A stretch of 64,000 nt of DNA from Paragonimus westermani (GCA_008508345.1 QNGE01001704.1:56750-120749); one strand, 5' to 3'; positions 10,099 through 21,589 are shown, numbered from the stretch's first letter. Notes: generated by a model not told the origin, from the sequence alone. Numbers and translations are program-made.

Positions 10099-10516
10099 GT
10101 GAGCAACATTCACGTGTCAGTGTTCCAGTAACTGAGCTTTGCTCGTTTAAAACATTATGATCAAGACCGATAAAATTCACCCACAAACATTTTCTAGTGA
10201 TATTCAACCAGGAGCTTCCACCTCGCACGAATATTCGGACCTTAGCTCTGATTTAGCCAAGTTTAGCAAAACTATCAAAAAGAGAGCCCAACCTTTCATT
10301 GTAACTTAGCCTCACCTTCAACAGCACGCATAAGTATGACAAGTTTAACCGATACGGCACTGTATCACACTTATCTGAAATCTCAGAACATCTACATTTG
10401 TACAGGTCTGCACTGTGCACGAAGAATGCGTGTCATTCTCCTATAAACATTTGTGACCGTTCGTCCCGATGAACGTGACATTTCATAAATATTCGTGCCG
10501 GGATCATATTACTCAC
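10099..10516. other. Intron sequence, unassigned
   Basis: No open frame of interest and no repeat recognised. Confidence 0.4.
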
Positions 10517-10964
10517 GCTGCCAAATTCCGTTGTGTTACTGTACGGATCCTCGCCGGTGGTTCAATGGATGCTGACGTTCCTGCTGCTGGCCTCCTTCGG
10601 GCCGAATTGGATGATGACAACGGTATGATTGTTTTCGGTGGACAATAACGTGGTAGCTGATCATCATCCTGACCACCTACTGACTCGGACACGGCTGTGA
10701 TCACTCGACAAGTATTCTCCGTCAGGGTAGGCTGGCTGGAACTGTTGATGATTGAATACGGCATATTGTGAGTCATTCCTGAGTCTACCAGATGTGAACC
10801 TTGACAACTGGTTTCGGGTGCTCCGAGAAAACTCAGTGGAGGGACTGTCGATTGTATAAAATTTTCAATATGAACTCCATTCTGACAGATGAATGATGGA
10901 TAGGAGGTCATATCTGAAACTGACTTCATCCACATGGCCTGTCGTTCGAACCCAATGAAATTGT
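10517..10964 (-). CDS. Exon 4 of unidentified Ser/Thr/Gln/His-rich protein gene
   Basis: On the minus strand this 448-base exon follows GGAAACTTTTTAG and ends at GGCAGC|GTGAGTAAT. It enters with two bases and leaves with two, with 148 open codons. It starts NFIGFERQAMWMKSVSDM and then becomes Ser/Pro/Thr-rich, with a basic patch (ARRRPAAG) and TVTQRNLA at the end. The last two bases (GC) plus the first base of exon 5 make an Ala codon, so the splice is in phase. The entry phase needs an upstream exon ending after one base; the one at 13445-13586 does so with a usable donor. No known domain was recognised. Confidence 0.6.
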
Positions 10965-12419
10965 CTAAAAAGTTTCCAGTAAGCATGCAGATATGTTAAT
11001 AAACATGGCATTGGCATAAAACTAGACAATATGCACTAACTACCGAAGACAGCATATCAAGGAGTGGCTAAGAGAAATTACGTATAACAAAAAGTATGCT
11101 GTAAAGTGAAGGTACACTTGTTCCCCCAAATATTCACTCAATACACAGTGGAAATTTGTGCTCATAAATATACCGACAGTATTTTGATAACGGACAACTT
11201 AGGTGTCACCATATATTCACGTTCTGTGTGACTAAATGCATTTGCTTAACAGCAGCCCAACCACTGGAATGTCATTAACATTTCTGTCGAGGTATACGCG
11301 TACGATACTCAGCTCCATAATCACGACTTCAGTCAGTTATGGTGTGTTCAGTTCCCCATGTAATTAACTCTCATTACAGTTACACGTGCGAAGTGATCCA
11401 GATTACCGGAAGTCATCTGGCCGGACAACTGTTGGGCGTCTAGCCTAGTGAATGTATTGTCTGACAATCCTGCACTGTGAGGTATAACGTAACGACTAAA
11501 AACAATGTCCACAAACGACTACACTTAAACGCAGGGAATAAAAATGGAGTAGTGCTCAGCGCGATCAGTAGTGAGACCAGTCGCCGGAATACTGTTTGGT
11601 GAAGTTCAGTTGACAGGTAGTTGCTGTGTTGATGATGTACTCTGGTGATCAGATGCCGCAACGAGAATAGTAAGACCGTTGGTAGATAAATATTTATAAG
11701 CTAATCTCAAAGTAAGCAAAAATCCATGCGACTTCAACTAGTCCGGGGGATGGCTGAAAGAATGACGATTGTGGGTTTACGCATACATGACCAAGGTGAA
11801 TGGGCGGTTCAAGGAAGCCAGTGCCCAAGTGCAATCAGTGAGCAACGTTTTATTTCAATCCACAATTTAGACTATTTGGACAGAAACCAACAGCAGCTCG
11901 CATGGTTAGCTGCATGGCAAGCGTGTACCGCTCCTGGTTAGATTGTGACAATAACGATTACTTAGGCCTCGATGAGGCAGAAACCAGCCAAGTGGAACAC
12001 ATCATGACAGACAGATAACACTGAGTTTTAACACATGTAATCAATCTACCACTGCGGTGAGGTATGCAGATTTATATTAGAGGCCTTCTGCTATGAATCG
12101 AGGTACATGAGGCCTAGCAATGTGTAGGTCAGGCCGTGATAAGTACGGTGTGACAAATATCCTCAGAGGATTTGGGTATTCATTTACTGTCGTCAGCTGT
12201 TCGTTATAACTGATTGTTTTCTGGTCCCTCAGTTTTCGTTGCGAATGGGCCTAACTATGGTGAAATGATTTACACAGAGAAGTGTAATTTACGTTGTTCG
12301 TTCAGATCCTCCGTGGTTGCCAGCTGACCTAGCAAATCTCCAACTGTAAACAAGTTCATCAACACCACAAAGAAACAGCGTGTAGGGCATAAGCATTTCA
12401 TTTAACCCTGTCAGTCGAT
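10965..12419. other. Intron sequence, unassigned
   Basis: Lies between exons 4 and 3 of the minus-strand gene. Open frames at 11440-11661 (minus) and 11726-11941 (plus) have no splice support or recognisable domain. Confidence 0.4.
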
Positions 12420-12995
12420 TACATAAAATAGCTTACAATATGTCAGATTTGTTGAAGCTCTTCTGGTACGTTTGCCATCTTGTGTGTTGATTCGACGCGG
12501 AACACTGAACTCGTTGTGATATGTATGGTTTGTTTGTGGTTAGCCTGTCCTAAATTTGTCCTTATTTGTCTTAGCTCTGTGCAGTGAATGATCGTGATGA
12601 ATTTCGTACTTCTGGAATATTCTTTTCCACAACTATCATTGCTTTTCTATTAAAACTGGGTCATTTAGATTTGCTTGACACCTTCTCACCTTCTTCAGCA
12701 CCTGACTGTTTTAATGACCGTATTGCCCGTTGATTGGTAGTGATTCGTGGACTGGTTTTTTTTGGCTGCTCGACTTTAAACCTCTTTTTTGTTGGATAAA
12801 TTCAGTATCTGGTTAAACCACATTCAGAGTGATGGAACAATTCTATTGTAATCTTGTCGAGCAGTCCTGTATAAATTTCGGTCATATCTATCGTCTTTTT
12901 GCACTGGGATGATAGTCCCATCAACCGTCTGAATCGGTACTATTCGAATTATCGATTACGCGTTAGTGAATGAATTATCTTAGATCGCCAGAAGA
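12420..12995 (+). repeat. Dispersed repeat R2, copy 2
   Basis: Aligns block by block with 2410-2935 and 42110-42545: TATGGTTTGTTTGTGG, TTGTTGGATAAATTCAG then CTGGTTAAACCAC, GATGATAGTCCCATCAACCG, CTGTATAAATTTCGGTC and TCGATTACGCGTTAGTGA. Lies in an intron of the minus-strand gene, in the opposite orientation to it. Confidence 0.6.
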
Positions 12996-13444
12996 GATTT
13001 AACAGTAAGTTTACGACATAACAACAGAACCGTGAATCAACGAATGTCACGCGGACAGTAACAGTATAGGGCAAACAGTTTCAATCACACTGTAGTGAAC
13101 TTGAATGGGTCAGTAGTTTCTGTCAACAGACAGCAGCAATGTAGTAAGGTCAGTCAGCAAACTATTGTGATTAAACGTTTCGGGAATGAAAATACTAGAT
13201 TTGCAATCATCGCCTACATTAGTCACTCACTCGTACCCGCCGTGTTTCTCTGATACTAAATCCACACCGTTTTGCAGACGTGCATGTCACTGCAACTCGA
13301 ACCAAAATTGGTATGGATAGTACGGGAGACCAGGTTATTCAAGAAGTAAACCACAGGGTAGCAGAAATTAATTCGGGTTGTGAACAGTATCAAACACTGT
13401 CGGGTAAGTAGAGCTGACACCAGAATTCTGTTCTCGATTTACAC
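12996..13444. other. Intron sequence, unassigned
   Basis: Between repeat R2 and exon 3; nothing further seen. Confidence 0.4.
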
Positions 13445-13586
13445 CAACAGTAATGTCGTTTCCCATGTACGGAAGTTTGATAACAATGTGTTTCTTCCTG
13501 ACTGCTCGTAGGTAACCTTTTGCCACTGGGTGTTCACAATGAATTTCAGCTAACTTAGCCTGATGTCCATTCATACACAGTGGATT
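13445..13586 (-). CDS. Exon 3 of unidentified protein gene
   Basis: On the minus strand this exon starts after GAAAGTTTTCGCAG in phase 0 and reads NPLCMNGHQAKLAEIHCEHP, then KGYLRAVRKKHIVIKLPYMG. The donor is uncertain: GTTG|GTGTAA (position 13445) ends after one base and fits exon 4, while GTAAAT two bases further would leave in phase 0 and not fit. The alternating hydrophobic and basic residues look like beta strands of a folded domain, perhaps a nucleic-acid-binding one, but I cannot name it. The intron to exon 2 is only 61 bases, a size common for some flatworm introns. Confidence 0.55.
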
Positions 13587-13647
13587 CTGCGAAAACTTTC
13601 GCTTGCTCGGCTCTACGTACATTCTTCGCCTTGTGAAAGGGACTCAC

Positions 13648-13778
13648 TCTAAAGTGAGCGTGTAAGTCATGTGCGTAAATGAAAACATTCAACTGATAGC
13701 AATTGATATCTATCAAAGGGTAGTGCTTGACCACCGGCTGCAACAAATTTGTTTCCAGCAGTAGTTTATATTCTTCAT
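13648..13778 (-). CDS. Exon 2 of unidentified protein gene
   Basis: On the minus strand the exon starts after CGAATCTTGTTCCAG and ends at CTTTAGA|GTGAGTCCC. It enters with two bases and leaves in phase 0, reading EEYKLLLETNLLQPV, then YPLIDINCYQLNVFIYAHDL. It joins in frame to exon 3 and removes the frameshift that otherwise separates the two overlapping open frames here. An alternative start at 13830 after TTCAGTCGTTCTAG is also in frame (phase 0) and would add STCPLRKLTCRSPNLVPD. That start would pair with the alternative donor of exon 1 at 16062. Either choice gives a consistent model. No domain recognised. Confidence 0.55.
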
Positions 13779-13830
13779 CTGGAACAAGATTCGGACTTCG
13801 ACAGGTAAGTTTACGAAGCGGGCATGTTGA

Positions 13831-16024
13831 CTAGAACGACTGAAAAACGCACGCGACCAGACTAAATTCTATGGTACCAGTTTTACTGAAAGCCCTCTTC
13901 CAAAGCTGTGAACTGCTCATCTCGTTGCTGCCCTTGTTCACTCACCTCTAATAGCAACAGTATTGAAAAACCTTGTCTGCAACTTTAACATTACAGTTGA
14001 AAAACTGAAGTCCAATCGGTCCACGGTCATGCTTCGACTTCCGGCTCTTTAGTATTTCAACAGCCTCAATGAGCGCTCAGTAAGATCAGGAGGATGTGTA
14101 TTATGAAAATTTGTCGTTGTCTACTACAGACTGTCATCAAATATACACCTCACTTGATTACAAGTCGCTCAGTGGTGAAGTTGTCGACCATCGACCGCTG
14201 GGTTGCGAACACCCACATCAGCCAATTCTACTGTTTCTCTCTAGGATTAAGCAGCCTGAGAGTAGCCTGCAAGTACCTTTGTGTAGCACATGATGGTAAC
14301 GCATTATGAGTTGAACACACTGTTAATTATTGAATTTCAACCTGTATTTGACAGCTAGAGAGACGAAAATCCCTTATATGCTTTAGACTGGTGTTGTTTT
14401 TTAAGTTACATGCTAGGGCCACATAGCATTACACTGCACCACACTCAAGAAAGAAGGTGTGGCCAAAGCCTGCCACCAAAATGGTCGTCGTCATCGTCAT
14501 CGTAGTCAACAACAACAACAACAACAGCAACGACACAAGTATTTCAGTGGTTGATACCGATCGTCAACTGTTACACTGCTCTGAAGATGATGGAACGTAT
14601 TCCCCCAAAAACCACTATCATACAAGCAACACCAAGATGCCTATAAATTGCCAGTCAACGAGTGAGTTGCATATAGGGGAATGACGAAACAGCGTCCCGG
14701 AGATTTTCATCATCCTCACAACGAATTCAGTGAAACTACAGCAGAATTCTTAACTCTGAAACGGATTAGCCACCACATCTCTGTAATCATGACCTCTTAA
14801 TATTTTTAATGGTGCGAACCCCCACTGACCCATCCAGTCTATCCGCGTAGTCCAATGGACAAGGCATTGTAAATGTGTGAAGTAAGTTAGAAAAATATCA
14901 TTTCCAGAAATTTTCTGAAGATTTTACATCTATTCACATCATAGATGAACTGAGTGGTTACAATTCATGAGATTGTTTTTGCTGTTTTATTCGCGTTCAA
15001 AATAAGAAAATAAACCACAGCTACTCGACAAAGTTGCTCCCCTTCAGGATGATCACTTGATTGTCAGATCATCTTTTAAAATATGTGGAATTAATTTTCA
15101 CATGCATCACGTATTCACGATTTTGATCTTTTAGATACAAAATGTGAATATAACAATTTATTCTAGACATCAAACTATGCGATCCGCTGGAACCATTGTT
15201 TCCAGTCAAAGATAGAGTGAATGAAGAGGATCTTTACTCGGAAGACTAACAAGACCATCAGTTCTTAACATGTCAATGTTATCTGTCATTTCCAATTACC
15301 AGTTCATCAATAGGTCATGTCAAATCTCAAATCAGGTAGCTAAGATCTGAGAAAGGTTATTGACGTGACAAACAATCAGTTAGTGTTCTTGCCACATGGT
15401 TTAACTATCTGGTTATGAGTATTTTAATGTTTGTAGGCGTGAGCCTCATCAGCTATGAGTTTGGAAGTAGGAACGTCCGTTTATCCTGGATTAGATGTCT
15501 GGGAATCTAATCAGGCAACCAAATCATCCGTTACCGCATTAGGTAAATGCCCATAGAAGATAGTATGTATTAAGCTTTGAGTAGCTGGAAATTGTTTAGT
15601 AAACATGCACACAAGTGTTTCTTTAACGAAACAAGGTTGCAGACGAGAAAAGGGTGAACCAAACCAATTGAGAGATTAATTAGGTTCCTTGACCATCTAG
15701 TTCAGATAGGTTAGAACTTCTCCAGTTTGTCGTCCCTCTCTCTTCCTAAACGTAAAATCGCCTCCCCCTCTCCCTATACGCAACACGCATTGTGCAAACA
15801 CGAAAAAACGTGAACGCCGATAAATTACTGTGGTATTTGAAGTGATACCATACGGATAAGCCAATGAACAGGGTATTATCATGTCAACTTAGCAAAATGA
15901 AACAGAAATTCATTCGGGAACAATCTCAGAACTTCGTATTCGGAAACTCGACGTGCTCTTCGTTTTCGTTGCTCGTCGGTTGCTCATTATCGTATGATAT
16001 TTCCCAGCTTTGTGGCTTCTTTAC
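13831..16024. other. Intron sequence; small CAA microsatellite
   Basis: Intron 1 of the minus-strand gene. It holds a short CAA run at about 14506-14531 that explains the Asn-rich open frame there, and an otherwise unassigned AT-rich stretch. Confidence 0.5.
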
Positions 16025-16270
16025 CGAGCAGTGTTTCCTTCATATCAATGTGTCTTCTTACTGCCATGGTAGAGGCGGATTGCCGCATTATCGGCATTGA
16101 CGTGGACGATTCGTTCAAAAATTTTGCTCTGATAGAGTTGTTTTGTTCTCTGCTAAAATCTTTTTTGCGGAACAATGACAAATCAGGGACGTGAAGACCG
16201 TCTGGCCTAGATCGACGAATGATGTTCGTTTTGCATGTTAATTCCCCAGCCCTACGTTGCCTCTTAAACA
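16025..16270 (-). CDS. Exon 1 (first visible) of unidentified protein gene
   Basis: On the minus strand a good acceptor (TTTCTAAACTTCTCAG) opens a frame that enters with two bases and reads FKRQRRAGELTCKTNIIRRS, later FLNESSTSMPIMRQSASTMA and HIDMKETLL. Two donors are possible: GCTCG|GTAAAG (16025, leaves after one base) and ATGGCA|GTAAGA (16062, phase 0). The first pairs with the exon 2 start at 13778, the second with the start at 13830. The exon is basic and Ser-rich. Because it begins at an acceptor, the true start of the gene lies further upstream on the minus strand, beyond 16.3 kb. Confidence 0.5.
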
Positions 16271-18445
16271 CTGAGAAGTTTAGAAAGTGCCAGTGTTATC
16301 GATCGTGGACCCTGGCGGCCAAAACAAGCTACAGCCCATTGATCTGACCTGAGATGTGTATATAGCCAGGTGCCAACGAACACGGTTTTGTGCTGAGGTC
16401 GTTCAGTGACTCTATTCGAGTAAGAGGCCTGTTATTCGAGTAAAGTTTTCAGTTGGAATTTCCAAGAAATGGTATGGATTCCGGATATTCTTTTAGGTCG
16501 CCAACTGTGGATTGACCGGTGTATAGTTGTAATCGTGATGGAAGCATGGAGGATCAGATAGAAGCTTCCAAATTTCAATCGAAATTAGACAGCCGACGTT
16601 TAACTACAGTTTACAGTACACAGTCCCCTCTCAAAGCGACTAAAAGCTATTGTGGCTGAACACTTGAATATAATGAATGAGTACAACCTATTGTGATCAG
16701 TGGGTAACTCGTTTGTTTCATAATCAGTCCAGTTGGAGTTTAACCTACAGTCCGCACGAGGTAATGCGCTACCGCTGAATTCGAACCAACAAGCAGTAGT
16801 CGAATAGGGGTGGACCAACGGAAGTTTTATCTGTCTATGAACGTTTCGATCAAAGATCTGAACCGTGTTCAAATTTATATCTCACGTCTTTTTCAACCAT
16901 CGTAATTAAACTCTAACTGTAGCTGGTTGATAGTTTATAAAATGGCTCTCCTCAGACATTCAAACAGGGTTAAGTACGGTGAATGGATTTCAAACTTCCG
17001 CTTTCCACATCAGCAGACCTTTTGTGTTTTACGGATCGGTTAAGTTTGTCTGGAACAATAACCTCTTGATAAGTGTACTACGCCTCGTTAGATAACTGTT
17101 CTAGGAGAAGAAAGAAGTCATCGGTTTGTCTACCGCAATGCCTTGACCTGAATCGCATAAAGAGCTTGATGGGACACCATAACAAAAATAGATTTTAGAA
17201 AAATGGATAAAGTTTTCAATAGGAATATTGACAGTAAAGTATTAAACTGTCAAGTGGCTTGTGTGCAAGAAAGGTTTAGATTAACTTTAAAAAAAGAAAA
17301 CCTGTACATTTCACTAGCTATTGTGAATTGGGCTTTAAAATAACGTTTTTCAAAGTAACCTGTTAAACTGGTTTAATCAGTAACTGTTTTTTTTTGTAGT
17401 CCAAATTTACCGAGCAATTTCGCACTCAGCATTGAATTTTGCAAGTTTTATTGATTTGAGTTTGATCTACCTATAGAACACTCGGATCAGACGTCCTGTT
17501 CCAAGGTTTTTCACATTTCCGCTCAGAAAAAAACTATCTGTGCAATCCGAAAATTGATCAAGTTTTGTATATGTTTCGCTTGCTGCAACAATCCAAGGAC
17601 CTCACTACTTAGCAGCAGGCGTGTAAAATTTGGTCAGCCTTCCCAGCCGGCAATGTCAAACGGTACACAGTGAAATCACTGAATCGATTAGTCAGAATCT
17701 GACTGATTCGTGATAGTTCCCTTATCTTGATAACCTTGTGAAGGTGTTGAGCCGCTGGCGGATTCTATAAATTGTCTGGCGTGAAACACCGTATATGACC
17801 TAATCATCCCTGACTGCATTTCAGTTGGTTGTTAATTTAATCGAAATTATCCAAAAATGACAGCAGAATTTTGTTAAAGACAGATTTCGAGCCTATGACC
17901 TTCAAGTGGCATGATACACAACGTCTCGTTCAAACATTATTATACTTTGGGAATGCACTGTATTTTTGTTTCACTTCAGCCTGACCGATTTCTGACCATA
18001 TTTACATACTGATCATGGTCGAGCTGTCTTCACTTGATGATTGTTAACCTAACCTGACCTCTGCCAATTCTGCTTGTTTCACAAAACACCAACTTTCATA
18101 TAGCCAGTCAGGTTCAAAGCAATCAACCGAGGGTGTCGTACAGCCTTCCAGTTAGCTCACAACCCCACTTTCCCAACTGATTCGTTCGTGTTAACGTGAC
18201 CTTTAGGGGCGCCATATGGTCTCGGGGATACAATCCAAATAACTAACCATGGTCCCATTGCTCCTGTATGTGTCCCAGTCGTAGATGGATCATGGCTTGC
18301 TCCAAACATCCAACAGTGTCCTGTCGGATTCTGACTCGTCCGACGGTTGTTGTTTTCGTGACTGCCTACATCGTTGATGCTGTTAATGACTTTAGTCAGC
18401 TCTCTCAACTTTCACCGTTTGTGACTGGTTGATTGCGCGTCTAGT
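16271..18445. other. Unassigned stretch upstream of the minus-strand gene
   Basis: Expected to hold further 5' exons or the promoter, but none could be supported. A minus-strand frame at 16600-16872 follows a weak acceptor and has no recognisable content. Confidence 0.4.
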
Positions 18446-18447
18446 TT

Positions 18448-18448
<1 letters not shown>

Positions 18449-18482
<34 letters not shown>

Positions 18483-18493
18483 AGAGAGAGAGA
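18449..18493. repeat. (GT)n followed by (GA)n microsatellite
   Basis: About fifteen GT units run into about six GA units. The open frame 18429-18611 (Val/Cys run) is produced by this tract. Confidence 0.95.
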
Positions 18494-19319
18494 AACTTTG
18501 CAATTCTCTCGGGACCCATCAAGTCAAACCACAATGGTTTGGAGAAACCAGCTGGTGATGTTATTCAATAGGCGAACAAGGAATATGTCACTGGTAAGAG
18601 CAAGCGTCTAACATCGCTTTCTACAAATCGGAATGACCGCACAATTATAATATAGGACGCCTTTTGTCATTACTGACAGTCAATCATACCCCTGATTATA
18701 GTGGCTGTCTCCTTGAGACAATTAGAACCTCCACCTTCTACGCATCATTCCGGTAGATATGACAATGCTGTGTGTTACACAACTAATTATCAACCTTTGT
18801 CTGAATGTTACATATAACTAAATAAGACATTCTCTACTCAGCTGAATAATGCCAATATTGCCACTTGTCTATTGATAATCGCGTATAAGTAAGTACCCGG
18901 TAACTATAACGACTGCTGCATTTTGATTCAACAAAAAAACATCCCCAATCGTATATATCACGACCCAGTTTTCATTTTATGTGTTATAAAGCTGCCTATC
19001 ACACTGTTACACCGAGGTCTTAACCACATAGGGGAGAACTCTGCTAGACAAACAGTAGAATGTGTTGTCAAAAGTTAAGCATGCCGAGATTTGTTGTTGT
19101 TTATCTATCTATGGAAATATACCCTTAGACCAATCTTTATAAAATTGTAGCACGCTCTATAATTGCATGGTCCAACTCTGGGGCAGAAAACTTCATTGCA
19201 GTTCCATCAGATTCTGATCTCATCCATGATTTCTTCTGTTACCCGTGTTCTCTTCTTCGCTTGTGATCGCTTGTATGATCATACAAATCGGTCCACTTAT
19301 CTCAGTTCTCATCCTTGAG
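18494..19319. other. Unassigned non-coding stretch
   Basis: No open frame or repeat family recognised. Confidence 0.4.
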
Positions 19320-19490
19320 AGCTTTTCACGCGCAACTCGTCACTTCTGTCACTGGGGTACCTGCAATTATCAGAACTCTGTTTTTCAGGTCGGTGATCGA
19401 AAACCAGCTACAGTAGTTCATGGGATTCTGGTCTTCAGTTGCACTCCTACAGTATATCGAATGTTGAAACTGATAGCTCGTTCACAAATG
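19320..19490 (+). repeat. Possible repeat R3, short copy
   Basis: The segment around TATCGAATGTTGAAACTGAT resembles TACCGAATATTAAAGCTGAT in the minus-strand repeat at 21266-21575, with weaker matches before it. A diverged fragment, of which only about 60 bases match clearly. Confidence 0.3.
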
Positions 19491-19726
19491 CAGACGACAG
19501 AAACCTGTAAGTGTCGTTACCAAGATGATGCTAGCATCCAAAGTACACCATAAACAGAACATGTGTTCTCCAGTCCACCGAATTCATTTAGGGTCAACTT
19601 TACTATGCGCCGAGATATCGCGTGTATTTGATTGTTTCATGTCATGTGCATAACGTGGATTCGTTTTCTAATTTGCTACGGCAATCCATCTGCTAAACGA
19701 GACGGAGTGGAAAACCGACTTTTAAT

Positions 19727-19760
19727 GGACAATTTTCACAAACAATTGTGAAAATTGTCC
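19727..19760. repeat. Perfect hairpin at the edge of R1 copy 2
   Basis: GGACAATTTTCACAA and its exact reverse complement TTGTGAAAATTGTCC are separated by four bases, giving a 15-base-pair stem. It abuts the GGTTGGCG border of R1 copy 2. The other two copies have only a shorter GTGTTTT and ACAC inverted motif at the same place. Confidence 0.85.
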
Positions 19761-20215
19761 GGTTGGCGGCATCCGATTCGGATTGGCCTGTCACTGTGGC
19801 CGAAGCCAAAGGACGCATGCGCTTAGCCATCACTGCAATTGGCTTGCGCTGCACCAATTGCAGTTCCACTAACACACCACATATCCAGTGTAAACCCGAA
19901 AGAATAAGACCGGGATGTGTGACATTGGGGACTTTCTGTCCAGCCGGCCAATGCTGGTTAGCCACTTGATTGGCTAATAAGGAAAGGAAACTCTTATCTA
20001 TCGGAAACTAAACAGAGAGAGGCTGCAATGACGAGATCTACACTGAGAAGAACGATTTCTGAAGTGTAATACAAGAAGCGTTGCAGTATAGGAGTGCAGG
20101 TTAGTGCATCCCAAGGAAGATAGGGTTGAAAAAGAGAATTCTCATTGGACTATGAAAAGCCAGGCAGATCATTCATCATACAACACACCAACAAAGCCGG
20201 AGAAAACAATGGGTA
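19761..20215 (+). repeat. Interspersed repeat R1, copy 2 (longest open frame)
   Basis: This copy keeps the Cys-rich frame open from the left border to a TGA after CPAGQCWLAT. The landmarks are GLRCTNCSS, HIQCKPE, PGCVTLG and CPAGQCW, with Cys spacing that loosely recalls a Ly6/uPAR-type or zinc-binding module. The stop is shared with copies 1 and 3. Downstream it matches copy 3 as far as AGAAGACCACAG, then the two diverge. An AATAAA lies at 20460-20465, well past the border. An internal inverted repeat (CTGCAATTGG and CCAATTGCAG, 11-base loop) is also present. Function is unknown. Confidence 0.75.
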
Positions 20216-20769
20216 GAAGACCACAGCCACTCACGCACAGGCATCTGCTTTTTGTCTGGCTGCTCCCCTTTGGCCAATCTGACAAGGTTGAACCCGCAAG
20301 GACCGAAGTCACAGTCAGCACAGCCCTCCGGATCAAAACAGCACGCAAGCCTGACCACCAGGCCAAGGTAGCAGAAAAGGTCAGAAAATGTACTACAACT
20401 GGGTGCGCACACATGGACACTTGCACAACTCGTCTCTTCTCATTCGCGATTATCAACTGAATAAAATCACTCTCACTGTATGAACATCCCATACAAAATC
20501 ATCTTTTCTGACTATGATGGTGTAATTTTTTCCTGACACTCAGGATTTTCGTTAGTTATATGTCATCTGATACTACTCACTATTGCCTCTGTGTTGTGCA
20601 CAGAACAACAAGCACTGCCAGAAAATGTAGCTCGGACATGAAGTTGATGCTTGGGTTCGTTATGGACGTAATACCTTCTAATTTTATGGGGCTTAATATA
20701 ACATCAATGGTGTACAGGTCAACACAGTTGCCTCATGAATGCGTGGCCCAAATTGACATTCCGACCATG
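20216..20769. other. Flank of R1 copy 2, unassigned
   Basis: The stretch up to about 20465 is open in three overlapping frames and is richer in GC than its surroundings, but it is not shared with the other R1 copies. No gene recognised. Confidence 0.35.
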
Positions 20770-20850
20770 GGTCGAACACATGAGTAGAAATCAAGTCTAA
20801 TGCTTTTTCATGACTGACTGACTGAAAGACCTGACCGAATGCAAAAGCTG
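20770..20850 (+). mobile_element. SINE family A, tail fragment
   Basis: Matches the tail only: GACTGACTGAAAGACCTGAC, GAATGCAAAAGCTGCGA. Confidence 0.4.
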
Positions 20851-21265
20851 CGAACAGGTGCCAGTGAAATTCATTTTGAATAACACGATCATAGTTGACT
20901 CAGTCGGAGCACTGTGATCGAATTTTCAACGGACTTTAACTGGTGTGAGCAGGCTACACGTTGTGACATCAAGTATCCAAAAACTGAAGCCTTTTCATAA
21001 ATTTGTAATGTTCAAAATAGGTTTGCTTTTTAAAAGGGCCGCGCTGGTTTAAACACTGAAGAACGCTTAACCTATATACACAACAGTCGTTGATGAGAAG
21101 TAGTTTACGTTCTTCGGCTTTTTCAATCCAGAAAACAAGAAAGTCTATTGTAAATTAGACATTCCTAGTCCATGTCAGGTGGTAGCATTTTCCACCCAAT
21201 CGATAGCGTGAACAACCTGAAAGAAAACTGACTTCCATACGATCGTTAAGACTCCCGACACTTGT
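20851..21265. other. Unassigned non-coding stretch
   Basis: Nothing recognised. Confidence 0.4.
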
Positions 21266-21575
21266 TCAAACCATAGGAAGTGTGAAGGCCATGACATCCT
21301 TAGTCAAGATGTGAACAAAGCTAGTGTCTGCAATCAGCTTTAATATTCGGTATTGCGTAGCCCAAGTGTAATGTGTTACTCTCGACGGTGACCTGGCAAG
21401 CCCAACTGCTCTCCAGATTCTAAGATACGTGAAATCGGTTCTCTGTCGGTTCCATATGATAGTGAACAGACCCTTCTGTACTTGAACACTTCGTTTGTCC
21501 GGCGTATTCAATAACATTTGTAATCCCATTTTTACATTTGCAAGCTTGCGTTTCTTCCGCCAGATCAGCAAAAAG
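21266..21575 (-). repeat. Dispersed repeat R3, longest copy
   Basis: A minus-strand frame of 101 codons contains SRVTHYTWATQYRILKLIAD. Parts of its DNA (TCTGGA then GGGCTTGCCAGGTCA) recur at 47400-47620 and the TATTAAAGCTGAT part near 19450. It reads like a fragment of a once-coding repeat, but the family could not be named. Confidence 0.35.
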
Positions 21576-21589
21576 ATAACTGAGAAGCT

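Noticed and set aside
20104..20492. Overlapping ORFs on both strands downstream of R1 copy 2
   Set aside because: They start within repeat R1 and are open in several phases at once, as expected from local composition; none is shared with the other R1 copies past the repeat border.
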